Source of the DNA: an uncultured Muribaculaceae bacterium
Lineage (GTDB): Bacteria; Bacteroidota; Bacteroidia; Bacteroidales; Muribaculaceae
NCBI GenBank assembly: GCA_934661195.1
Contig: CAKUJD010000007.1
Coordinates: forward strand, 1 to 64,000
Direction of reading: 5' to 3'
Length of the DNA: 64,000 nt
Within the stretch, counting starts at the first letter, position 1. Every line of letters begins with the position of its first letter. The notes beneath the pieces were generated by a model. It saw only the letters and a program-made list of their open reading frames with translations, made no database searches and was not told the origin of the DNA. Below, in pieces: positions 57,300 to 64,000 of the stretch. The position numbers and the translations under genes are program-made.

Positions 57300-60200
57300 A
57301 TGATGAAACGAATTTTTGCTCTAAGGGCGGTCGCATTGGCGGCGGCCTGCGCGGCAGGACTCAGTTCCTGGGCGCAAACGGGGCAGCCTCATTCGCTGTC
57401 GGCCAGCGTCAATTTCTCGACGGTCGACTTGCAATGGCAGGCTCCGGCCAGCACGGTGTCGCTAAAGTGGCACGATGGCAAGGACTATAACGGCATGGAC
57501 GGCCAGCAGAAGTCGCCAGGAGGCCCGGTGGTGCTTTACGCCGGCAGCAAGTTTACGGCTGCCGATCTCAAGGCTTACGCGGGCGAAACGGTCGACAGCA
57601 TCTACTATTTCCAGTATCGCAACGTGTCGGCCGTAAGGGTGCAAATCTATGAAAACTCTAAGCTCGTGCGCGACCAGAGTGTAGACCTCGCCGGCTGGGC
57701 CAAAAACACATGGAAGCATGTGGCCCTCGACCGCGGCTACAAAATTCCGGCCGGCGCCGAAGTGATGTTCGCCGTGCGCTTTGAGTATGGCGCCAATCAG
57801 AATTTTGTGGGCATCACCGACCGCAGCCCGCTCAACGGCAAGGGCAACATCTACTCCTACGATGGCAAAAACTGGCAGGCAGGAGCGCCCGGCGACTTCC
57901 TCATAACCGCCGTGCTCCACAATGCCGCCACCGCCGCGCCCGACGGCTACAATGTGTATCGCGACGGCAGCAAGGTGAATCCGTCGCTTGTCACCGACAC
58001 TGGCTACCAACTCACAGGCGAGGCCGACGGCCAGCACACCTATGCGGTGGGCGCTGTGTATGGCTCAGATGAGAAACTTTCGGCCTCTGTCACCGCCACC
58101 ACCGTTGCGGCCGCCCACATGCTTGCACCCGCCAGCACGTTCACCGGCTCGGCCAGCGAGCTCAGCGGCCAGCTGTCGTGGCAGAAGCCGCTTGCCCTCA
58201 CGGCCGACCACAAGCTCACCTGGTGCAACCAGACTCCGGGCATAAGCATTGGCGGCACATCCGCCTCGGCGCCCAAGGTGTGGGTTAAGCAGGAGTTCTC
58301 GGCCAGCGACATGCTCGCTTGCCAGGGTGGCAGCATCACTGCCGTCAATTCCTATTTGGCCGAGGCGGTGAATAGCGCCACCGTGTTTGTGATGAAAAAC
58401 GGCGCCATCGACTACTATGAGGTTGTCCCCGACTCGGTGGTGGCCGCGCTGCAGGCCAAGCAGTGGGCCAAGTTCGCCCTCGCCAAGCCCTACGCCCTCG
58501 AGTCGGGCAATGCCTACGCCTTTGGCGTGTATTACACTCACGCCTCGGGCGCGCACCCCATTGGCGTTGACAGCGGCACTGCCGTCGATGTGAAGGGCAA
58601 CTCGTTTTCCACCAGCGCGCCATCGTCAACGTTTAAGAACAGCAAACCGTCGTGGAAGGCCCTTTCGGCGGGCAACATAGCTGGCAACTTCATGCTCACA
58701 GCCGACATCGTGGGCGTGACGGCCGCTCCGGCCACGCCCACGGGCTATGACGTGTATCGAGACGGCTCGCTGCTGGCTTCGGGCGTTAAAGCCACCGAAT
58801 ATGCCGACGAGGCCTCTGAGCCTGGCACACACGCCTACACGCTCGTCACCAAGTATGACGGCAAGCAGGCCCCCGCGCTCAGCACCTCGCTCACCTACAC
58901 CATGCCGGCAGCCTATGCCGCTCCCACCATCATAAGCTCAAACTTCAACGACTCCACCAAGCAGTTCGACCTCACGTGGAGCGCAAGTGCAGCCGAACTC
59001 AAGCACTATGGCAAGGCCTCCTATCTGGTGGGCTTCGACGAAGACGTGAAGATGCTCTACGGCACCAAGTTCCAGGCTTCCGAACTCGCCCCCTACGCAG
59101 GCTACGAGCTGAAGTCTGTTAAGTTTGGGGTGGGCGAGGCCATCGACTCGCTGCGCCTCGAGGTGCTCGACTCCAAGGGCAACCGCCTTGCCAGCGAAAA
59201 GGTGCTTGGCTCCGACATCGAGGCCGGCTACCTCTACAGCATGCCGTTCACCACTCCTGTCAAGATTCCGGCAGGCGAAGACCTCTATCTGGTCTACAAC
59301 GCCACTCTGCCCGCCGGCAAGCATGTGATGATTCTTGATGGCGGACCGCTGGTCGACGGCGGAGCCATGGTCAGCCTCACCGACGGCGCCAACTGGTTCA
59401 AACTGGGCACCGTGGCCTCAAACTATGGCAAATATAACATTGTGATTGCCGCCACCGCCATGGCTGCAGCCGGCGAGTCGGTACCTGCTGTGCTGCTCGA
59501 AAACGGCCGCTGCATCGACGCCTCCTCCTCTACTGCCCGCCTCACCATTGGCGCCGCCGAGTTGCGTCAAGCAGCAGTCGAGGGCCAGGGCATCGACGCT
59601 CAGCAAGGCGCTGCCAAGGTCCCTGCCAGCAAGGCGTCGTCGGCCACCCCCAAGGCCAAGAGCTACAATGTGTATTGCAACGACGATGTGGTGGCTCAGA
59701 CCGAAGGCACCGAATATCACGCCAAGGTGTCGCGTTACGGCCAGTTTGAGTACTATGTCACCACCATCTACACCAACGGCTGGGAGTCGCCCGCAAGCAA
59801 GGTGGTCACCGTCAGCAACACCATCGCGCAGCGTCCGCAAGCCCCGTGCGCCCTCACTGGCAGCTATGCCGGCGGCACACTCAAACTCTCGTGGAGCAAT
59901 CCCGACAACTCACAGGTGCTCACCTACCAGCAAGGCAGCAAAGACATGGCTTTGGGCATGACGGGCAGCGGCGAGCGCACCAGCTACTGCGCCGTGCGCT
60001 TCACTGCCGACTCGGTTGCCACATTCGCGGGCAAGAAGATCACCCACATCACATTCAAGCTGGCCGACGTTGCGCTCAACTCGGCCTCGGTGATAGTGAT
60101 GAACGGCAACGACATTCTCTATGAGCAGCCCGTGGCTGTGAGCGACCTCAAGGTGGGCCTCAACGAGGTGCGCCTCAATGTGCCCTACGAGATTCCCGCA

Positions 60201-60764
60201 GGCCGCGAGCTCTCGTTTGGCTACCACATCACCTACCAGAACGGTCAGAAGCCGCTGGTGATGGACGACGGCCCATCGACCCTTCCCGGCTACAGCGACC
60301 TGCTCTCGGCCTCAGCTTCCGATGGCTACTGGTATTCGCTCAAGACCAAGTTTAAGCAAGACTATAACTGGCGCATCAGCGCCATCCTGGCCGATGCCGA
60401 CCAGGCGGTGACTGCGCCCAACCGCGCCCCGTCGAAGGCTGCCACCGCCAAGACCTACAACGTGTATCGCGACGGCGTGGCAATAGCCACCGACATCGAG
60501 GCCACAGTCTACGATGTGGCCTCGGCTGCCAATGGCAGCTACACCGTCACCGCCGTGGCCGATGGTGTTGAGTCGGCCGAGTCTAATGCTGTGGTGCTCA
60601 GCGGCGCCACAGGCATCACCACAGTCGATGCCTCTCAGGCACAAGTGGTGGCCATCTACAGCCTCAACGGAGTCAAGCTGGCCGCCGACAGCCTCGATGC
60701 GCTCCCCTCGGGCGTGTATCTGGTGAAGACAGCCGGCGGCAAAGTGCAGAAAGTGGTTAAGTAG
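57300..60764 (+). CDS. Large secreted repeat protein with T9SS type A sorting signal
   Basis: A 1154-aa exported protein. It has a signal peptide (about 1-25, ending SSWAQ). Four modules follow, each pairing a jelly-roll-like segment (for example VVLYAGSKFTAADLKAYAGE, MLYGTKFQASELAPYAGYE) with a FN3-like segment that starts (Y/S)YNVYRDG or similar. The YNVYRDG motif occurs in variants four times. The C-terminus (VVAIYSLNGVKLAADSLDAL, then PSGVYLVKT and a basic end) is the type A Por-secretion sorting domain. It is probably a surface adhesin or binding protein. No protease motif is visible. It has a weak promoter (TAATTTTG at 57241-57248). Confidence 0.85.
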   Translation: MMKRIFALRAVALAAACAAGLSSWAQTGQPHSLSASVNFSTVDLQWQAPASTVSLKWHDGKDYNGMDGQQKSPGGPVVLYAGSKFTAADLKAYAGETVDSIYYFQYRNVSAVRVQIYENSKLVRDQSVDLAGWAKNTWKHVALDRGYKIPAGAEVMFAVRFEYGANQNFVGITDRSPLNGKGNIYSYDGKNWQAGAPGDFLITAVLHNAATAAPDGYNVYRDGSKVNPSLVTDTGYQLTGEADGQHTYAVGAVYGSDEKLSASVTATTVAAAHMLAPASTFTGSASELSGQLSWQKPLALTADHKLTWCNQTPGISIGGTSASAPKVWVKQEFSASDMLACQGGSITAVNSYLAEAVNSATVFVMKNGAIDYYEVVPDSVVAALQAKQWAKFALAKPYALESGNAYAFGVYYTHASGAHPIGVDSGTAVDVKGNSFSTSAPSSTFKNSKPSWKALSAGNIAGNFMLTADIVGVTAAPATPTGYDVYRDGSLLASGVKATEYADEASEPGTHAYTLVTKYDGKQAPALSTSLTYTMPAAYAAPTIISSNFNDSTKQFDLTWSASAAELKHYGKASYLVGFDEDVKMLYGTKFQASELAPYAGYELKSVKFGVGEAIDSLRLEVLDSKGNRLASEKVLGSDIEAGYLYSMPFTTPVKIPAGEDLYLVYNATLPAGKHVMILDGGPLVDGGAMVSLTDGANWFKLGTVASNYGKYNIVIAATAMAAAGESVPAVLLENGRCIDASSSTARLTIGAAELRQAAVEGQGIDAQQGAAKVPASKASSATPKAKSYNVYCNDDVVAQTEGTEYHAKVSRYGQFEYYVTTIYTNGWESPASKVVTVSNTIAQRPQAPCALTGSYAGGTLKLSWSNPDNSQVLTYQQGSKDMALGMTGSGERTSYCAVRFTADSVATFAGKKITHITFKLADVALNSASVIVMNGNDILYEQPVAVSDLKVGLNEVRLNVPYEIPAGRELSFGYHITYQNGQKPLVMDDGPSTLPGYSDLLSASASDGYWYSLKTKFKQDYNWRISAILADADQAVTAPNRAPSKAATAKTYNVYRDGVAIATDIEATVYDVASAANGSYTVTAVADGVESAESNAVVLSGATGITTVDASQAQVVAIYSLNGVKLAADSLDALPSGVYLVKTAGGKVQKVVK

Positions 60765-60811
60765 CAAGCAAAGCAGCGCCTCAGAGCGCCGGCCACCCAC
60801 AAAATGAGAGA

Positions 60812-60846
60812 GGGGCGGACCGCACAGCGGCCCGCCCTTTTTTTGC
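60812..60846 (+). terminator. Terminator of the surface protein gene
   Basis: GGGCGGaCCGC pairs with GCGGcCCGCCC around ACA, followed by TTTTTTTT. Confidence 0.92.
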
Positions 60847-60972
60847 TCTTTTTTTTGAATACACACATTTTTATGGATGTGCCCTTGGCTGCGAGGAATA
60901 TTTTTAATACCTTTACTAATTACAATTATAGTAGCATGAATTATATGAAAAATCACTAATACGTCAATTGAA

Positions 60973-63900
60973 ATGAGCAAAGTAATTTACAAGACCCTGC
61001 CCGAGTGCGAGGCTGCCATTAGCACCCTTAAAGCCCTTGGAATGACTGTGCCCGACTGGATGGCCGAGCAGCACCATGCGCTTAAAGCCGCAGCTGCGGC
61101 AAAGACTGGAATAGCCAACACCAGCACGCCAATCTACGACACCTTGGTGGCCAACTACCCCTACGGCAAAATGCCTAAGGAGAAGGTGGACTGCATCACC
61201 AGCACTGTAAGCCAGTTGCTGGAAGACGGCGAACATGCCGAGGAGCCGGGCCTGCTGCTGGGCAAAATTCAGTGCGGTAAGACCGACACTTTTGAAGACA
61301 TCATCGGCCTTGCCTTCGACAAGGGCATCGACATTGCCGTGGTCTTCACCAAGGGCACCAAGCCGCTGGCGCAGCAAACCATCATGCGCATGAAGAAGGA
61401 CTACCGCTTCTTCAAGCCGTCGGACAACCTCGACCAGCGGGCCACCATCAACATCTACGACATCATGAAGGTGTGGAACAACCTGAAGCAGGCTAAGGTG
61501 GAGGGCTGCAAAACGGTGATTGTGTGCAAGAAGCAGGCCACCAACATGAGCCACCTCATCGACATGTTTTCCAAAAACTGCACTTTCCTGAAGAAGAAAA
61601 AGGTGCTGATAGTTGACGATGAGGCCGACTTTGCCAGCCGCAACTACCGCGCCGTGAAGCCGCAAAGTCTTCGCGACGAGGATGGCTACCAGCAGGCCCA
61701 GGAGGCTGAGACCGAAATGGCAAAAATCAGTCAGCAAATCGATGATTTCCGCAAGATTCCTGACTACTGCCGTTATCTGCAGGTCACCGCCACGCCCTAT
61801 TGCCTTTATTTGCAGCCCAATGGCGAACTCAACCTTAATGGCAACGTGGTTAAGCCCTTTAAGCCGCGTTTCACCAGCATTGTGCCTGTGCATGCCGCCT
61901 ACATTGGCGGAAAGCAGTATTTCGAAGACTCGCAGAATCCCGGGTCTATGTACAGCCACCTCTATCATCAGGTCGACCAGAAGTGCATCGATGTGCTCGG
62001 ACACGAAGACAAGCGGTATCTCAACAGCGCCGTCTCATCGGCCAACATCTATGGGCTCACCTACGCCCTCATCTCATATTTCATGGCCACAGCCGTGCGC
62101 CGCATTCAGGAGCGCAAGGCCAACAACCGCGACTACAAGACCAGTGCGCTCATACATGTGGAGCTCGGCAAGAAGAATCACGACTGGCAATACCGCGTGG
62201 TGGGCCGCCTCATCGACTCCATTAAGAGCGCCATTGTGGAGGAGGACCAGTCGGACCAGCGCATCTGGACAGCTGTTAACTCCATTTATGCCGACTTCAT
62301 GGAGTCGAGCCGAAAGGGCCGTGCCGAAGGGCTGATTTCGATGGAACTGCCATCGAAGGATGATGTGCTCGGTGAAATCCGCAACATCTTCAACCCCAAG
62401 AAGAATAACTACCATGTGCAAATTGTGAATTCCGACGAGCAGGTTGAGTCGCTTCTCGATGAGGAGACGGGCGAGCTGCTGCTCGACACGGCTGCCAATG
62501 TGTTTATAGGCGGCAGTATTCTCGATCGCGGCATCACCATTAAAAACATGCTGTGCTTCTTTTATGGCCGCAACCCCAAAAACTTCCAGCAAGACACCGT
62601 GCTGCAGCATGCGCGCATGTATGGCGCGCGCTCGAAAGAAGACATGGCTGTGACGCGCTTCCACACCACCTCCACCATCTATGGGATGCTGATGCGCATG
62701 AACGACCTCGACAACCAGCTCCGTGAGTCGTTCCTCGAGGGGCGCGACAAGGACAGCTATATGAACGCCGTGTTTGTGGGCTACGACAGCCACCTCAAGC
62801 CCTGCGCAGCCCAGAAGATTAAGGCCTCTAACGCGCTGACGCTGAAAAAGCAGATGCGCATGGTGCCCGCCGGATTCTGGACTGGCAGCAACACAGCCAT
62901 CAAGAAGACCATAGCCCAAATCGACTCCATTCTGGAGTCGTGCCCGGCCTACAGTCAAAAGGACGAAGACGGATTCTTTGAGATTGACGCAGACACGGCC
63001 AAGAAGATTTTGCTGCTCATAGAGTCCACGTTTGTCTACAAGGACGCAGGCAACATACACAACCTCGACCGCCGAAACGACATAAAGGAAATGATTTGCG
63101 CCCTTGACTATTGCACGGGCAAGTCGGGCGGCAAAGTGCTGGCGAAGCTGCGCACCCACCGCAACATGAACCGCCTCAGGGCCAATGGCACCTACAACAG
63201 TTCTCCTGATGCTGGTAACACCGACGACATCCCGGCTCGCCAAAGGGCTATCGAAGTTCCGGTGTTGATGCTTTTCAAGCAAGAAGGACAAAAGTTCATC
63301 GATCCTGACACGGGAGAGAACATTGGCTGGAACGACGCACCATTCTACTGGCCAGTGTTCATGAGCCAGCAGAACATCACCCCCGTGATGTACGCCTTCG
63401 ACCAGCGCAAAAAGGATGTGACTGCCGCGTCAAATCATGATAAAATTCTCGAGGGCATCGACCGCAGCCAAGTGCTGGATTTAACATTCAGAGGCGACCT
63501 CGAGTTAGGGTTCGGCACTGAAGGAAGCGAATATGATTACGTTGATGCCCCCTTAGAGTCAAGAGGATTGAAGGAAAGCACTGCGTCAAGATATATTCTT
63601 AAGAATGAGGATGGTAGTTGGACGCTAAATCCCGAAGTGCCGTTTGATGAGGAACACAATCATGGCCTTTATTCGTATAACAATGGTAAATTCCCGTTTG
63701 TGCTGAAACCCTATAAATATATGTTGCTTGGTAATAAGCGTGATTACAAGGCAGATTTGATGCTTATGGAGTTGTTCCCCGTTGACATGTGCACTTTTGA
63801 GCCCGTAGGCGAATTGAATGCAGATGGCGACCTTGTAGATTGCACCACCACAGACGGCAAGGTGCTGATGCACACCACCGACAAAAACATAGGCCGCGAC

Positions 63901-64000
63901 ATGACAACCACCGATTACACAGCCACTGGCGTTACCCAGTGGGTAATAGTGTATCACATCCGCAAGGTGCTTAGGTTCATCCCCTTCCACAAAGACAACG
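60973..64000 (+). CDS. Z1-domain ATPase/helicase-like protein (3' end beyond the window)
   Basis: An open frame of 1009 codons from ATG 60973 runs without a stop to the window end. It has superfamily-2-like motifs in the order of Z1 proteins. A P-loop GKIQCGKT (97-104) is followed by VDDEADFAS (DEAD-like, 215-219) and VTATP (motif III, 271-275). The C-terminal Z1 block is FIGGSILDRGITIKNML, then QQDTVLQHARMYGAR. Z1 proteins are known next to MutL/MORC-type ATPases, DNA methylases and nucleases in restriction-like systems. The partner genes would lie to the right. Base composition becomes more AT-rich after about 63420. Confidence 0.85.
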   Translation, partial: MSKVIYKTLPECEAAISTLKALGMTVPDWMAEQHHALKAAAAAKTGIANTSTPIYDTLVANYPYGKMPKEKVDCITSTVSQLLEDGEHAEEPGLLLGKIQCGKTDTFEDIIGLAFDKGIDIAVVFTKGTKPLAQQTIMRMKKDYRFFKPSDNLDQRATINIYDIMKVWNNLKQAKVEGCKTVIVCKKQATNMSHLIDMFSKNCTFLKKKKVLIVDDEADFASRNYRAVKPQSLRDEDGYQQAQEAETEMAKISQQIDDFRKIPDYCRYLQVTATPYCLYLQPNGELNLNGNVVKPFKPRFTSIVPVHAAYIGGKQYFEDSQNPGSMYSHLYHQVDQKCIDVLGHEDKRYLNSAVSSANIYGLTYALISYFMATAVRRIQERKANNRDYKTSALIHVELGKKNHDWQYRVVGRLIDSIKSAIVEEDQSDQRIWTAVNSIYADFMESSRKGRAEGLISMELPSKDDVLGEIRNIFNPKKNNYHVQIVNSDEQVESLLDEETGELLLDTAANVFIGGSILDRGITIKNMLCFFYGRNPKNFQQDTVLQHARMYGARSKEDMAVTRFHTTSTIYGMLMRMNDLDNQLRESFLEGRDKDSYMNAVFVGYDSHLKPCAAQKIKASNALTLKKQMRMVPAGFWTGSNTAIKKTIAQIDSILESCPAYSQKDEDGFFEIDADTAKKILLLIESTFVYKDAGNIHNLDRRNDIKEMICALDYCTGKSGGKVLAKLRTHRNMNRLRANGTYNSSPDAGNTDDIPARQRAIEVPVLMLFKQEGQKFIDPDTGENIGWNDAPFYWPVFMSQQNITPVMYAFDQRKKDVTAASNHDKILEGIDRSQVLDLTFRGDLELGFGTEGSEYDYVDAPLESRGLKESTASRYILKNEDGSWTLNPEVPFDEEHNHGLYSYNNGKFPFVLKPYKYMLLGNKRDYKADLMLMELFPVDMCTFEPVGELNADGDLVDCTTTDGKVLMHTTDKNIGRDMTTTDYTATGVTQWVIVYHIRKVLRFIPFHKDN

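Overview
The window looks like a chromosomal segment of a fairly high-GC Bacteroidales gut bacterium, most likely Muribaculaceae-like. That placement is inferred, not proven. The evidence is: repeated promoters of the Bacteroidetes form TTTG-N19-TAnnTTTG, starts without clear Shine-Dalgarno sequences, C-terminal sorting domains of the type IX secretion system (both type A and type B), a Bacteroidetes-style mreBCD-mrdA-rodA cluster, a long lysine/alanine-rich tail on ribosomal protein S16, and a type II-C CRISPR-Cas9 locus with 47-bp repeats.

Layout. 1-220: tRNA-Gly, tRNA-Leu and a terminator. 221-1201: non-coding, with a MITE-like inverted repeat and REP-like hairpins. 1202-5852 (+): dipeptidyl peptidase IV, miaA, a uracil/xanthine permease and a small membrane protein. 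5859-13959 (-): MATE transporter, an acyl-CoA dehydrogenase-etfA-etfB operon with a clear promoter, rarA and an NhaC-type antiporter. 14068-16036 (-): a small accessory island holding a stand-alone reverse transcriptase of the defence-associated/unknown-group kind and a Fic remnant. 16232-29921 (+): P1B metal ATPase, purL, purH and the rod-shape cluster. 29942-39425: CRISPR-Cas locus. 39516-60764: ordinary chromosome carrying an HTH protein, a T9SS type B cargo, a lytic transglycosylase, uvrA, an HTH regulator with a palindromic operator, pyrD-pyrK, a TrmH-like methyltransferase, radA, tRNA-Gln, rpsP, a Fur-family gene, purA, a DUF1015 gene and a large T9SS type A surface protein. 60973-64000: the 5' part of a Z1-domain ATPase gene that runs off the right edge.

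The CRISPR locus is the richest part. cas9 (1554 aa), cas1 and cas2 are on the plus strand. A tracrRNA is encoded divergently, on the minus strand just upstream of cas9, with a perfect TTTG-N19-TATATTTG promoter, an anti-repeat complementary to the repeats and its own terminator. The array has 40 repeats and 39 spacers. Read on the minus strand (the orientation that pairs with this tracrRNA), every repeat contains GTTG-N19-TATCTTTG, almost a full Bacteroidetes promoter. This suggests that each repeat drives its own crRNA, as Neisseria type II-C repeats do with a different promoter. The single degenerate repeat lies at the crRNA-upstream end. It has lost the tracrRNA-pairing half and kept the -7 element. 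A symmetric terminator lies between cas2 and the array, where the two transcripts converge.

Two other accessory genes may be parts of defence systems: the reverse transcriptase at 14068-15690 and the Z1 ATPase at the right edge. Neither has a complete recognisable set of partners inside the window.
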